In this document: positions 34,246 to 43,706 of the stretch, piece by piece
Position numbering within the stretch: position 1 is the first letter of the stretch
Layout: each line of letters opens with the position of its first letter
Assembly (NCBI RefSeq): GCF_024609245.1
Contig: NZ_JANJYH010000001.1
Coordinates: 248,001 to 312,000 of the forward strand
Reading direction: 5' to 3'
Length of the DNA: 64,000 nt
DNA from: Haloarchaeobius sp. FL176
GTDB taxonomy: Archaea > Halobacteriota > Halobacteria > Halobacteriales > Natrialbaceae
Made by a program: the position numbers and the translations under genes
The notes under the pieces: generated by a model
Database searches by the model: none
What the model was told of the DNA's origin: nothing
The model's input: only the letters and a program-made list of their open reading frames with translations

Positions 34246-35010
34246 ATGCAGGCAGTGTCACGCGAGCGAACCGGAGCCGGCGTCAGCACCGTCGTCGAGC
34301 CGACGCTCTCCGAGGCGGAGACGGCGATGACGGAGGCGCTGGGCCGCGGCGACCTGCTCACCGTCTTCGGCCGCTGTGCGGTCGACTACGAGGGTCGGGC
34401 GTCGAGCACGCTCGGCCCGGGCGACCGTCACGTCACTGCCAAGCCCGACGGGACGGTCCTCGTCCACACCGACGAGGGCCAGCAGCCCGTGAACTGGCAG
34501 CCACCGGGGTGCTCCCAGCACGTCGAGCGGGCCGCCGAGGACGACGAGCTCCGGCTGGTCAGCACGCGGGAGAACCCCGACGAGGAGCTGGTCGTCAACT
34601 TCGAGTCGGTTCGGCAGGTGTCCGCGTTCGCGGTCGACGACGGGGAGGACCTGTCGCTCACCGGCTCGGAGGCGGACCTCCGCCAGCGCATCCTCGAATC
34701 GCCGGGGCTGGTCGAACCGGGGTTCCAGCCGCTCGTGACCGAACGGCAGACCGCCGCCGGCGCGGTCGACATCTTCGGGGAGGACGCGGACGGGAACGTC
34801 GTCGTCGTCGAGCTCAAGCGCAAGCGCGTCGGGCCCGACGCGGTCGGTCAGCTGAGCCGCTACGTCGACGCGCTGGAGCGGGACCTCCACGCCGACGCCA
34901 CGGTCCGGGGTATCCTCGTCGCGCCGTCGGTCACGGAGCGGGCGCGCCGGATGCTCGCCGACCGCGGACTGGAGTTCTCGGTGGTCGAGCCACCCTCGAA
35001 GGGCGAGTGA
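34246..35010 (+). CDS. nucS: endonuclease NucS (EndoMS)
   Basis: The 254-residue protein is the archaeal mismatch-specific endonuclease. The N-terminal part forms the DNA-binding and dimer domain (DLLTVFGRCAVDYEGRA). The C-terminal RecB-like nuclease carries Asp175 in GAVDIFGED and Glu189/Lys191 in VVVVELKRKRVG, followed by GPDAVGQLSRYV. NucS cuts both strands at mismatches and interacts with the sliding clamp. It stands about 700 nt from the 3' end of mutS, an unusual pairing of two mismatch-recognition systems. Expression is separate, on the plus strand. Confidence 0.93.
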   Translation: MQAVSRERTGAGVSTVVEPTLSEAETAMTEALGRGDLLTVFGRCAVDYEGRASSTLGPGDRHVTAKPDGTVLVHTDEGQQPVNWQPPGCSQHVERAAEDDELRLVSTRENPDEELVVNFESVRQVSAFAVDDGEDLSLTGSEADLRQRILESPGLVEPGFQPLVTERQTAAGAVDIFGEDADGNVVVVELKRKRVGPDAVGQLSRYVDALERDLHADATVRGILVAPSVTERARRMLADRGLEFSVVEPPSKGE

Positions 35011-35054
35011 GGGCCGGTCGCGCCGCTCGCGACGCCCTCGCCGCGACGGGTGGA

Positions 35055-35061
35055 CTTTTGA
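35055..35061 (+). promoter_or_regulatory. TATA element of the cupin gene
   Basis: CTTTTGA lies 24-30 nt before ATG 35085, so the gene can be transcribed independently of nucS. Confidence 0.5.
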
Positions 35062-35084
35062 CGCTCCCGTCCGCACTCGGGTGC

Positions 35085-35552
35085 ATGGAGAAAGTGAACA
35101 TCGACGACGTTGAACCCGCATTCATGGACGGCTCGGACCTCGACCGCCGCGGGCTGTCGGACCACCTCGGCACCGAGGACCTCGCCATCAACTACTACGC
35201 CATCGAGCCCGGCGAGTCGCTCTCGGGCGGGATGCACGCCCACTTCGACCAGGAGGAGGTGTTCTACGTGGTCGAGGGCGAGGTGACGTTCGAGACGCCC
35301 GAGGACGAGTTCGTGGTCGGCGAGCACGAGGTCGTCCGCTTCGCGCCGGGCGACTTCCAGACGAGCGTCAACGGCGGTGACGAGGACGCGGTCGTCATCG
35401 CGCTCGGGGCCCCGAAGCCGAGCGAGGACGTCCGCGTCCCGATGGAGTGTCGCGAGTGCGGGGAGTCGGACACCCTCCAGTTCCACATGACCGAGGACGG
35501 GCAGTACCTGCGCTGTCCCGAGTGCGGGAACGAGTTCGCCGCGCCGACCTGA
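35085..35552 (+). CDS. cupin domain protein with C-terminal zinc ribbon
   Basis: The 155-residue protein has a cupin barrel at about 30-110: the metal-site motif MHAHFDQEEVFYVVEGEV (first cupin motif with His, His and Glu) and the second motif around HEVVRFAPGDFQTS. The last 35 residues hold CRECG and CPECG pairs, a zinc ribbon. The fusion of a cupin to a zinc ribbon recurs in haloarchaea, but the function is unknown. The ORF is open upstream without coding bias; ATG 35085 has the TATA box. Confidence 0.85.
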   Translation: MEKVNIDDVEPAFMDGSDLDRRGLSDHLGTEDLAINYYAIEPGESLSGGMHAHFDQEEVFYVVEGEVTFETPEDEFVVGEHEVVRFAPGDFQTSVNGGDEDAVVIALGAPKPSEDVRVPMECRECGESDTLQFHMTEDGQYLRCPECGNEFAAPT

Positions 35553-35565
35553 GCGGCGTCGTCCT

Positions 35566-35713
35566 CTACTCGGCCCGGAACGAGATCGGCGGGAGCCGCG
35601 ACCAGTTCGCGGCGCTGCTCCCGGTGTGGAGCCGCTGTCTGGTGCGTAACTCGACGATGTAGCTGCACTCTTCTGGGCCCTCGTCCGCGATGTCGAACCC
35701 GGCGTATCGGCAG
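35566..35713 (-). pseudogene. possible 5'-truncated gene remnant behind mutS
   Basis: Between the cupin gene and mutS one minus-strand frame reads CRYAGFDIADEGPEECSYIV and then a hydrophilic tail ending PISFRAE before a TAG at 35566-35568. It shows the high third-position G/C and acidic composition of real haloarchaeal genes, but no start codon lies downstream of the mutS stop. It may be the remains of a deleted gene. The opposite frame is also open, so certainty is low. Confidence 0.25.
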
Positions 35714-38404
35714 TCACTCCAGCTCCCGCTGCAGCTCGTCCAGCAGGCGCAGCGCCTCCATCGGTGTCGTATCAGCGACGGTTACCCCGCGGAGTCGCTC
35801 GGCGACCACCTGTGCATCGTCCTCGCCGGACGCGGTGCCGGTGGGTGCCGTCGTCGTCCCCTCGACGGCGGTCACATCGCTTGGCTCGTCCTCACCACTG
35901 GTCGGTGCCGTTCCGGCGGTCGTCCGGGCCAGCAGCTCCCGTGACCGGTCGAGCACCGCGGTCGGGACGCCGGCCGCGCGGGCCACCTCGACGCCGTAGG
36001 ACGCGGTGGCGGGGCCGCGGCCGACCTCGTGGTTGAACCGGACCTGGTCGTCCGTCTCGGTCGCGGAGAAGTGAAGGTTGAACGCACCGTCGAGCTCGCG
36101 GGCGGTCTCGGTCAGCTCGTGGTGGTGCGTCGCGAACAGCGTCGTCGCCCGGAGCTCGTCGTGGACGTACTCGGTGACGGCGCGGGCGATGGCGAGCCCG
36201 TCGGCCGTCGAGGTGCCCCGACCGACCTCGTCGAGCAGGACCAGCGAGTCATCGCTGGCCTCTCGGAGGATGTCTGCGAGCTCGGTCATCTCGACCATGA
36301 AGGTGGACTGCCCGCCGGCGATGTCGTCGCTCGCGCCGACGCGGGTGAAGACGCGGTCGAGTATGCGGAGGTCGGCCCTGGCCGCCGGGACGAAGCTGCC
36401 GGCCTGAGCCATGATACAGATCAGGGCTACCTGCCTCATGTACGTCGACTTTCCGCTCATGTTCGGCCCGGTGACGACGGCGAGGTACTCGTCCCGGTCG
36501 AAGCTCGCATCGTTCGGGACGAACGACTCCTGAGTGCGCTCGACGACGGGGTGACGACCGGCCTCGATGTCGATGCCGGTCTTCGAGAACGTCGGCCGGC
36601 TGTAGTCGTACTGTGCGGCGGCCGTGGCGAAGGCGACGAACACGTCGAGGGCGGCGACCCGGTCCGCCAGTCGCTGGACGCGTTCGGTCTCGGCGGCGAC
36701 CGCCTCGCGCACCTCGCGGAACAGCTCGTACTCCAGGTCGTCGGCGCGCTGTTCCGCTCTGAATATCTCGTCCTCGCGCTCCTTCAGCTCGGGCGTGTAG
36801 AACCGCTCGGAGTTCTTCAGCGTCTGTCGGCGCTGGTAGTCCGCCGGCACCGAGTCGAGGTTCGGGTTCGTCACCTCGATGTAGTAGCCGTGGACCTGGT
36901 TGTGACCGACCTTCAGCGAGTCGATGCCGGTGCGCTCGCGCTCCTGTGCTTCGAGGTCGTCGATCCACTGCTTGCCGGAACGTTCGGTCTCGCGGAGGTC
37001 GTCGAGGCGTTCGTCGTACCCCTCGCGAATCACACCGCCCTCGGTCACCTCGATGGGCGGTTCGGGACGGATAGCCCGCCCGACGAGGTCCCGAACGTCT
37101 TCGAGTTCGTCGAGGCCGTCGCGCAGGCGGACGAGGCGGTCGCAGTCGGTGTCGGCGAGGGCCGCTTTCAGCTCCGGCACGACGTCGAGGGTGTCCTTCA
37201 GCGAGCGGAGGTCCCGGGCGTTCGCCCGGCCGCGGGAGACCCGGGCGATGAGCCGCTCCACGTCGTAGACGTCACGCAGCAGTTCGTGGAGCTGCTCCCG
37301 CGTTGCGGGGTCCCGGCTGAGCTCGCCGACGGCGTCGTGGCGACCGGCGATGCGTTCCTCGTCGACGAGCGGACGGCGGAGCCAGTCCGTGAGCCGACGG
37401 CGGCCCATCGCACAGGCCGTCTCGTCGAGCACGTCCGCGAGCGTCGCGCCTTCGACGCCGCGGACAGCGCGGCGCTCGAACAGCTCGAGGCTGGCGAGGG
37501 CGGTCGGGTCGAGCACCATGTACTCCCGCGGGTCGTACCTCGTGAGGTGGTTGAGGTAGTCGAGGTGGCCGTCCTCCGGATCGGTCGTGTCCGCCGAGTC
37601 GTCCGTCGCCGGTTCACCGGCCCCGCCGCGGGCGTACTCGGCGTAGGCGAGCAGCGCGCCGCAGGTCCGGACCTCGGCCTCGCCCGCGAGCAGGCTGTCG
37701 GGGTCGCCGAAGTACTCGCGGACCGTCTCGGCGGCTGCATCGACGTCGAAGGCGGTCCGGTCGAACGGCGAGACCATGCAGTCCGCCGGGAACGCGTCGG
37801 TGCCGACCTCCGGCCCGACGATGGCCTCGGCGGGGTCGAACCGTCCGATCTCGTCGGCGACGGCGGCTGGCGACGACGGCGCAGTCGCGTAGAAGTCACC
37901 CGTCGACACGTCGAGCACCGCGAAGCCGTACTCGCCGGTGGTCGCGGGGTCGTCGTCCGGGTCGGCGCTCCGGGTGAGACAGGCGACGAAGTTGTTGTCC
38001 GCCGAGGCGAGCAGTTCGTTCTCGGTGAGCGTGCCGGGCGTGACGACCCGGGTGACCGCGCGGTCGACCACACCGGTCGTCTCCGCCGGCTCCTGTACCT
38101 GGTCGGCGACTGCGACGCGGTAGCCGGCCTCCAGCAGCGACTCGATGTAGCTCTCGGCGTTGTCGATGGGCACCCCCGCCATCGGGTAGCGGCCCGTCGA
38201 GTCCTCCCGCTTGGTCAGCGTCACCTCGCAGATCCGGCTCGTGACCTCGGCGGCCTCGCAGAACGTCTCGTAGAAGTCGCCGACCTGGAACAGCACGAGC
38301 GCGTCGTCGTAGCGCCCGGTCAGCTCGAAGTACTGCCGCATCATCGGCGTCAGCTCGTCGGCCTGCTCGGCCATCTTCTCGGGCGGTCCGAGCGCTCCGT
38401 TCAT
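35714..38404 (-). CDS. mutS: DNA mismatch repair protein MutS
   Basis: The 896-residue protein is a complete MutS1. The mismatch-reading motif VGDFYETF holds Phe44 and Glu46; connector, lever and clamp domains follow. The ATPase has Walker A GPNMSGKS (646-653), Walker [13 protein letters not shown] (about 722-733) and the signature QSTFMVEM. The C-terminal tail after about residue 830 is low complexity (Thr/Gly/Asp/Glu) before a final helix. No mutL gene is next to it. An internal Met (MAEQADEL, residue 11) is a possible alternative start. Confidence 0.95.
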   Translation of the reverse strand: MNGALGPPEKMAEQADELTPMMRQYFELTGRYDDALVLFQVGDFYETFCEAAEVTSRICEVTLTKREDSTGRYPMAGVPIDNAESYIESLLEAGYRVAVADQVQEPAETTGVVDRAVTRVVTPGTLTENELLASADNNFVACLTRSADPDDDPATTGEYGFAVLDVSTGDFYATAPSSPAAVADEIGRFDPAEAIVGPEVGTDAFPADCMVSPFDRTAFDVDAAAETVREYFGDPDSLLAGEAEVRTCGALLAYAEYARGGAGEPATDDSADTTDPEDGHLDYLNHLTRYDPREYMVLDPTALASLELFERRAVRGVEGATLADVLDETACAMGRRRLTDWLRRPLVDEERIAGRHDAVGELSRDPATREQLHELLRDVYDVERLIARVSRGRANARDLRSLKDTLDVVPELKAALADTDCDRLVRLRDGLDELEDVRDLVGRAIRPEPPIEVTEGGVIREGYDERLDDLRETERSGKQWIDDLEAQERERTGIDSLKVGHNQVHGYYIEVTNPNLDSVPADYQRRQTLKNSERFYTPELKEREDEIFRAEQRADDLEYELFREVREAVAAETERVQRLADRVAALDVFVAFATAAAQYDYSRPTFSKTGIDIEAGRHPVVERTQESFVPNDASFDRDEYLAVVTGPNMSGKSTYMRQVALICIMAQAGSFVPAARADLRILDRVFTRVGASDDIAGGQSTFMVEMTELADILREASDDSLVLLDEVGRGTSTADGLAIARAVTEYVHDELRATTLFATHHHELTETARELDGAFNLHFSATETDDQVRFNHEVGRGPATASYGVEVARAAGVPTAVLDRSRELLARTTAGTAPTSGEDEPSDVTAVEGTTTAPTGTASGEDDAQVVAERLRGVTVADTTPMEALRLLDELQRELE

Positions 38405-38474
38405 GGGTGCCGCTCAGGAAGCCGACCCACAAGAGCGACCCGGTCTGTGGTAGCGAATCCGGGACGGGTTCCGG

Positions 38475-39041
38475 TCAGATGGTCGACGGGCGGACGTGGA
38501 ACTCGAGGTCGACCCGCCGACGCTCCCCCTCGAGGTCGGCGACGGCCCGCTCGAACACCTGCTGGGCCTCGCGGGCGGCGAGGGGTTTGATGCGCCGGAG
38601 CACCCAGTCGGTCGAGACCATCGGCGGGAGGCTGAGCCGGCCGAGACGGGACCGTCGGCGGTCGAACTCGATGCGGAGGCGGATACGGGTCGCGGGAGCC
38701 TCGTCCTCGATAGCCCGGCCCCCGTCGGCTGCAGCGTCCGTCGCGTCCGGTTCCTCGTCGGCAGGCTCCAGTCCCCAGTACCCCTTCGCGTGCACGTCGT
38801 TCGGGATGCGCCAGTCGATGCGGTTCGGGCGGTCGAGCTCCGTCACGGCCGGGGTCAGCGTGTAGGAGAGCTTCCACCACTGGAGCGTGATGTCGAAGCG
38901 GGTCCCGACGGCGCCGTCGCCGCGTCTGGTCACGTCCGAGACGTACTCGGAGTAGCGCTCGTGGTTCGTGAAGTCCAGCAGGAACTCGAACGCCTCCTCG
39001 CGGGGCACGTACACGACGGTCGAAAGCTCGACTGCGTCCAC
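38475..39041 (-). CDS. SRPBCC (START-like) ligand-binding protein
   Basis: The 188-residue protein has the polyketide-cyclase/SRPBCC fold: VELSTVVYVPREEAFEFLLD, NHERYSEYVSDV and a long C-terminal helix (QQVFERAVADLEGER). Such proteins hold hydrophobic ligands in a deep cavity. An acidic insertion near residues 95-120 (PADEEPDATDAAADGG) is probably a surface loop. No enzyme motif is visible. It lies 70 nt upstream of mutS on the same strand and 51 nt from the exchanger gene. Confidence 0.8.
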   Translation of the reverse strand: MDAVELSTVVYVPREEAFEFLLDFTNHERYSEYVSDVTRRGDGAVGTRFDITLQWWKLSYTLTPAVTELDRPNRIDWRIPNDVHAKGYWGLEPADEEPDATDAAADGGRAIEDEAPATRIRLRIEFDRRRSRLGRLSLPPMVSTDWVLRRIKPLAAREAQQVFERAVADLEGERRRVDLEFHVRPSTI

Positions 39042-39092
39042 GCCCGCACTGAGGACCGGACCGAAAAATAGCTGTCTCCGGCCCCGGCGCTG

Positions 39093-40112
39093 TCAGCCGC
39101 CCTTGACGAGGGTGGTGATGCCCGCCTCCTCGAGTATCAGCCAGACGACGAACAGGGCGTACAGCCCAAGGAGGAGCCACGCTTCCCTGCCGGAGACGTT
39201 CATGTCGGTCCGCATCAGGGTGAACAGCACCACCGTGGCGAACACGAGGAAGGCCATCATCGGTGCGGCCCGGGAGAAGTTGATCTCGAGGGCACCGCCG
39301 ACGACGACCCCGAGTGGGACCGCGACGAGCAGGTCGAAGATGTTGCTCCCGAACACGTTGGCGAGGCTGGTCGAGTCGCGCCCGCCGCGGGCCGCCTGGA
39401 CGCTGACGACCGTATCGGGCAGGCTCGTCCCGGCGGCGACGACCGTCAGCCCCCAGACGAACGAGGGCGTACCGAACGCGTCACCGAGCTCGATGGCGCT
39501 CCTGACGAGCATCTCGACGCCGACGAGGATGACTACCAGCCCGGCGAGCAGTTCGAGCCAGCGTCGCCCGATGTTGGCCGAGCGCTCGTGGTGACTGGAG
39601 TCGTAGTCGTTGGTGTCCTGGTACTGGTTGAAGACGTAGAGCCCGTACAGCGCCAGCGGGATGAGTGCGAGCATCGGGGTCATGTTCCCCTTGAGCGCCG
39701 TGCCGGTCTCCGTCGGGTAGTAGATGACCGCGAACGCGAAGGCGAGGAACAGCGTCGCGACCGACAGCATGTAGAACTGCGCCTCCTTGTAGACGAGGTC
39801 GCGGTCGGCGGTGAGGCCGGTGTTCCCGCTCAGTCCGGCCGCAGCGGGGATGATGAGGATGTTGAACACCGCCGAACCGACGATGGCCGCGACACCGAGC
39901 TCGAACTCACCGTGGACGAGCACGGACAGGAGCACACTCGACAGCTCGGGGAAACTGGACCCGAGGGCAGCGACGATGGCACCCTGGACGACCGGCGGGA
40001 GGCCGTAGTGGACGCCGATGCGCTCGCTCGAGCGCTCTAACCACGTACTACCGACCCACGTCACGCCGGTCCCGAGGGCTGCGAGACCGAGGAACAGCAG
40101 GACGTCTAGCAT
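39093..40112 (-). CDS. calcium/sodium antiporter (CaCA family)
   Basis: The 339-residue protein has ten predicted membrane helices with two alpha repeats. The first is ALGSSFPELSS with GSAVFNILIIP, the second AAGTSLPDTVVS with GSNIFDLLVAVP. These form the ion-binding site of the CaCA exchangers, which export Ca2+ (or other cations) for Na+. A charged loop (NQYQDTNDYDSSHHERS) separates the halves. The gene starts a few bases after the end of the UspA gene at 40117-40515, so the two are likely one transcript. Confidence 0.9.
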   Translation of the reverse strand: MLDVLLFLGLAALGTGVTWVGSTWLERSSERIGVHYGLPPVVQGAIVAALGSSFPELSSVLLSVLVHGEFELGVAAIVGSAVFNILIIPAAAGLSGNTGLTADRDLVYKEAQFYMLSVATLFLAFAFAVIYYPTETGTALKGNMTPMLALIPLALYGLYVFNQYQDTNDYDSSHHERSANIGRRWLELLAGLVVILVGVEMLVRSAIELGDAFGTPSFVWGLTVVAAGTSLPDTVVSVQAARGGRDSTSLANVFGSNIFDLLVAVPLGVVVGGALEINFSRAAPMMAFLVFATVVLFTLMRTDMNVSGREAWLLLGLYALFVVWLILEEAGITTLVKGG

Positions 40113-40116
40113 CCGG

Positions 40117-40515
40117 TTACGGCACCACCGTCACCGGGTACGTCTGGGCGTCCAGTATCGTCTCGGTGGCGCTCCCGAGGACGTACTCGTCGATGCCGGA
40201 CCGCCCGTGACTCCCCATCACGATGTGGTCGACGTCGCGCTCGTCCGCGAGTTCGAGTATCTGGCCGCCGATCTTCGTCGCGTAGTGGAGCCGTGAGTCG
40301 TCCTCGGCCTCGGGGAGGGCCTCGATGGTCGCCTCGACTCCCTGTTCCTCGCACTGCTCGCGCGCGCTGTCGAGCAGCTGTTCGGTCGCCGCAGCCTCCG
40401 GGTCGCCGATGTGTACCACGTCGAGCTGGCCCTCGGACCGGTCCGCGAGGCCGATTCCGAGTGAGAGGGCACGGACGCTCGGCTCCGACCCGTCGATGGG
40501 GACGAGTACGTGCAT
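40117..40515 (-). CDS. universal stress protein (UspA family)
   Basis: The 132-residue protein opens MHVLVPIDGSEPSVRAL and closes GSHGRSGIDEYVLGSATE, PVTVVP. It has the ATP-binding Usp loop (HGRSG type). The start is set by the first ATG before a canonical strand; a longer in-frame extension upstream lacks coding bias. A TATA-like minus-strand element CAGTTAACC (40539-40547) lies 24-32 nt before the start. It probably leads a two-gene transcript with the exchanger. Confidence 0.88.
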   Translation of the reverse strand: MHVLVPIDGSEPSVRALSLGIGLADRSEGQLDVVHIGDPEAAATEQLLDSAREQCEEQGVEATIEALPEAEDDSRLHYATKIGGQILELADERDVDHIVMGSHGRSGIDEYVLGSATETILDAQTYPVTVVP

Positions 40516-40752
40516 ATCGGAGGCAGTGTCTGGATTCGGGTTAACTGTTGGGTGTCCGGGCGCGCCACCTGAACGGTACGTAGGTGAAACCAGTATACAT
40601 GACCGTAAGATATCGTTAATCAGCGGTTGTGGCCAGTAACGAGCCGTTGTGCCTGGCTGGCCGAAACGGGGGTCCGCATATAAACGTGTTGGCCACACAG
40701 GGCGTAGAGCTATAACGGTCGATACCCTGTATCACACTGGGGGAGAAGAGAG
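40516..40752. other. divergent spacer between UspA and HTH-membrane protein genes
   Basis: 237 nt, AT-richer than its surroundings. It contains the leftward element at 40539-40547 and rightward candidates CATATAAAC (40677-40685) and TATAAC (40711-40716), implying a short leader for the rightward gene. No coding signal. Confidence 0.45.
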
Positions 40753-41337
40753 GTGTCAATCAGCACGCCAGCGATTAGTCGTACCGAACGCGCTGTCGAC
40801 TCGACAGCGCTCGAAGAGGGGGAGATACATTCCGTACTGAGCAACCAGCGTCGGAGGCTCGTACTCAAACAGCTCCGTCGTAACGGGGGAGAATCGACGC
40901 TACGCGACCTCTCCGAGTCTATCGCCGCCGAGGAGACCGGAGAGTCGCCGCCACCACGGAACATCCGCGACAGCGTCTACGCGTCCCTGCACCAGACCCA
41001 CCTGCCGAAGCTAGACGGGCTCGGCATCGTGGAGTACGACTCGAACACGAAGTCGGTGTCGCTCACCGACCTCGCGGACGATCTCGTACCCTACACGACG
41101 GTCATGAGCAACACGGGACTACCGTGGTATCAGCACTACCTGCTGCTCGGGCTCGCGGCGATGGCGAGTGTCATCGCCGCGGACCTCGGCGTTCCGCTGC
41201 TCACGGAGGTGGGTCCCATCGGGGTCGCACTCGTGTTCTCCGTCGCGATGATTACCTCGCTCCTGGTCCAGCTGTACACCGGGACGAGACCGCTTCAGCG
41301 ACTCGGACAACGCGTCCGTAGCGGCCGAACCGACTGA
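40753..41337 (+). CDS. HTH (DUF7344-like) protein with C-terminal membrane helices
   Basis: The 194-residue protein starts at a GTG (MSISTPAISRTERAVDS). Residues about 22-105 look like a winged-helix domain: EGEIHSVLSNQRRRLVLKQL, then a helix-turn-helix and KLDGLGIVEYDSNTKSVSLTD as wing. This matches the haloarchaeal DUF7344 pattern as I remember it. Two membrane helices follow (about 128-150 and 155-175), so the HTH is tethered to the membrane. A DNA-binding sensor is likely; targets unknown, though the ABC exporter genes follow 121 nt downstream. Confidence 0.8.
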   Translation: MSISTPAISRTERAVDSTALEEGEIHSVLSNQRRRLVLKQLRRNGGESTLRDLSESIAAEETGESPPPRNIRDSVYASLHQTHLPKLDGLGIVEYDSNTKSVSLTDLADDLVPYTTVMSNTGLPWYQHYLLLGLAAMASVIAADLGVPLLTEVGPIGVALVFSVAMITSLLVQLYTGTRPLQRLGQRVRSGRTD

Positions 41338-41424
41338 CCGGGGTAGTCCGAAAGGGGGGCTTCCTGGTCCGTTGTTTCTGCGTGAGAACGAGCTAGCGAG
41401 TGATTAGTACCGCGGGCAGAACGG

Positions 41425-41432
41425 TCTTTACG
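41425..41432 (+). promoter_or_regulatory. TATA element of the ABC exporter operon
   Basis: TCTTTACG lies 27-34 nt before ATG 41459. Confidence 0.55.
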
Positions 41433-41458
41433 TTTCGATACGTTACATCGGACGACTG

Positions 41459-42214
41459 ATGAGTGCGATCCGAACCGAGAAACTCCGGAAAACCTACGGT
41501 GACGTCACCGCTCTGGCCGATCTCACGCTCGATATCGAGGCCGGCGAGCTGTTCGGGGCGCTCGGACCGAACGGCGCGGGCAAGACGACGACCATCGGCA
41601 TCCTGACAGGGCAGCTACAGCCCGACTCCGGCACCGCGTCGGTGCTGGGCCACGACCCTGTGGCCGAGCCGGTCGAGACGCGGCGCCACGTCGGCATCCT
41701 GCCGGAACAGGAGTCGCCGCCGAGTTTCATGACCCCGAGAGAGTACTTCGACTTCGTCGCGACCGTCCGCGACGTCCCGGCTGACGTGGTGGAAGAGCGC
41801 GTGGAGCAGTGGGCACAGCGGCTCTCGTTCGCCGAGAAGCTCGACACGCTCAGCTCGGACCTCTCGCGCGGCCAGCAGCAGAAGGTGATGATAACCCAGG
41901 CGTTCCTGCACGAACCCGAGGTCGTGTTCATCGACGAGCCACTCGCCAACCTCGACCCCATCGTCCAGGAGCGCGTGAAGCGCTACCTCCAGGACTACCG
42001 CGAGCGAGGCAACACCCTGTTCATCTCGACGCACCACATCGAGGTCGCCGAGGAGATCTGTAGCCGCGTCGGCATCGTCTACGACGGCCGTCTCATCGCG
42101 GACCGGCGGCCGGCCGAGATGGACGACGAGGAGTCGCTGCTCGACACGTTCGTCGCCAACGTCGGCAGCGACGAGGAGTGGACCGAACCGACGGCGACCG
42201 CCGGCGATGACTAG
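41459..42214 (+). CDS. ABC transporter ATP-binding protein
   Basis: The 251-residue ATPase has Walker A GPNGAGKT (about 36-43), a Q-loop in GILPEQESPP, the signature DLSRGQQQKV, Walker B VVFIDEPLANLDP and the switch histidine in FISTHHIE. The drug/antibiotic-exporter (CcmA/NatA) type is suggested by the short form and the partner permease. The C-terminal 30 residues are acidic. Its stop lies inside the next gene, an 8-nt overlap, so both are co-translated. Confidence 0.93.
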   Translation: MSAIRTEKLRKTYGDVTALADLTLDIEAGELFGALGPNGAGKTTTIGILTGQLQPDSGTASVLGHDPVAEPVETRRHVGILPEQESPPSFMTPREYFDFVATVRDVPADVVEERVEQWAQRLSFAEKLDTLSSDLSRGQQQKVMITQAFLHEPEVVFIDEPLANLDPIVQERVKRYLQDYRERGNTLFISTHHIEVAEEICSRVGIVYDGRLIADRRPAEMDDEESLLDTFVANVGSDEEWTEPTATAGDD

Positions 42215-43634
42215 CCTGAACCGCCGGCTGTTCGTCGAGATGCTCCGCGAGGAGTGGCGGCTCCACAGCGAGCTGTTCGGGGGCAGCCGGTTCGCCGGGT
42301 TTCCGGTGTTCGTCGCGCTGCTGACCTCGGGGGCGGTGTATCTGCTCACCACCACCGGCACGGAGATCGGCGCGATACTCGCCGGTGTCCACGGGCTCGC
42401 GCTCTTCTTCGGGCTGCGTACCGGCTCTACCGGCTTCGTCGGTCAGGATGCGATGCGTGACGTGCTCGGGGACGCGACGATGCTGGTGTTCAGCGCCCGC
42501 ACGCTGCCGGTCTCACAGCGTCGGCTCCTCAGCGTGTTCCTGCTGAAGGACGCGGTGTACTACGCCGTGCTGTTCCTGCTCCCCATCGCGGTCGGTTTCA
42601 CGCCCGCCGTCGCGTCCGGTGACCTCACGCTGCTTGCGATTCCCACGGCGTGGGCGACCACGACCGCGATGTTCCTGCTCGGCGTGACCATCACCTTCGC
42701 CGCCATCGGCCTCTCGACGCGTGGGGCGTCCGGCCGGCTCCTCCTGCTCGGACTCGCCGCCGGTGCGGGACTGGCCTTCGTCTCGGGCGTCGACTTCGTG
42801 CAGTTCACGCCGTACGGGCTGTTCGACGGGGCGACGCTGCCGGAGGTCGTCGTCGCGCTCGCGCCGATTCCGCTGCTCGCGGTCATCGGCATCGCAGTCT
42901 ACGACACCAGCTACGAGCGCGCCGCCCGCACCGCCGGCCGGACGTTCCCGCGCTGGCAGGCGCGGCTCCCGTTCGACGCCGACGGCCTGACCGTGAAGAC
43001 GTTGCTCGACGTGCAACGCTCCAGCGGCGGCCTCGGCAAGGTGCTGTTCTCCGGCGGCATCCTCTTTGCGGTGAGCTGGCTGCTCATCGACCTCGCCGAG
43101 ACCATCACCGGGCTCGAACCGTCGACCGGCATCTCCTTTGGGGCCATCCTCGCGCTCTCGGCCTTCACCACCTACAACTGGATCACGATGTACGACGACG
43201 TGGCCAGCTACCAGCTCTATCCGGTGTCGGTCGCAGACGCGGTTCGGGCGAAGTTCCGGGCGTTCCTCGTGCTCGGCATCCCGACCTGCGTAGGCTACTT
43301 CCTCCTCGCGGTCGTCTGGCAGGGAGCGCGGCTCCCCGAGGCGGTCGTCGGGCTCGTGCTGCTGGTCGGGGTCGCGCTCTACCTGTTCGGCGTGACCGTC
43401 GCGCTGGCGGGCTTCGACCCGAACGAGTTCCTGTTCGACACGGTGCTGTTCGCCGGGTTCGGGGCCGCACTCGCCGTCGTGCTCGTTCCCATCCTCATCG
43501 TGGGGCTGGTACTCGCGCCCGTCTCGACCGGACTGCTGGTCGCACTCGGCGTCGGCGGTGTCCTCGTCGGCGGTATCGGCATCGCACTCTACCGACGGTC
43601 GGTGCCGAAGTGGGAGCGCCACTACCGGCGTTAA
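42207..43634 (+). CDS. ABC transporter permease
   Basis: The 475-residue protein has about ten to twelve predicted membrane helices, for example VYLLTTTGTEIGAILAGVHG, YYAVLFLLPIAVGF and LIVGLVLAPVSTGLLVALG. A cytoplasmic segment near residues 235-275 (AARTAGRTFPRWQARLPF) precedes the second half. No conserved substrate motif is visible. It is the membrane partner of the ATPase encoded just upstream, with which it overlaps by 8 nt. Substrate unknown; export is likely as no binding protein is nearby. Confidence 0.87.
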   Translation: MTSLNRRLFVEMLREEWRLHSELFGGSRFAGFPVFVALLTSGAVYLLTTTGTEIGAILAGVHGLALFFGLRTGSTGFVGQDAMRDVLGDATMLVFSARTLPVSQRRLLSVFLLKDAVYYAVLFLLPIAVGFTPAVASGDLTLLAIPTAWATTTAMFLLGVTITFAAIGLSTRGASGRLLLLGLAAGAGLAFVSGVDFVQFTPYGLFDGATLPEVVVALAPIPLLAVIGIAVYDTSYERAARTAGRTFPRWQARLPFDADGLTVKTLLDVQRSSGGLGKVLFSGGILFAVSWLLIDLAETITGLEPSTGISFGAILALSAFTTYNWITMYDDVASYQLYPVSVADAVRAKFRAFLVLGIPTCVGYFLLAVVWQGARLPEAVVGLVLLVGVALYLFGVTVALAGFDPNEFLFDTVLFAGFGAALAVVLVPILIVGLVLAPVSTGLLVALGVGGVLVGGIGIALYRRSVPKWERHYRR

Positions 43635-43706
43635 CCCGGTTACAGTGACGTTACCTGCATCGTTTGGAGGCAGGTATATCGGTCTCCGCGGACTACCTCG
43701 GTTCCT

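Noticed and set aside
36029-38590. 853-codon open frame antisense to mutS
   Set aside because: Mirror of a high-GC coding strand. The mutS frame contains all MutS motifs, while the antisense product has no recognisable domain.
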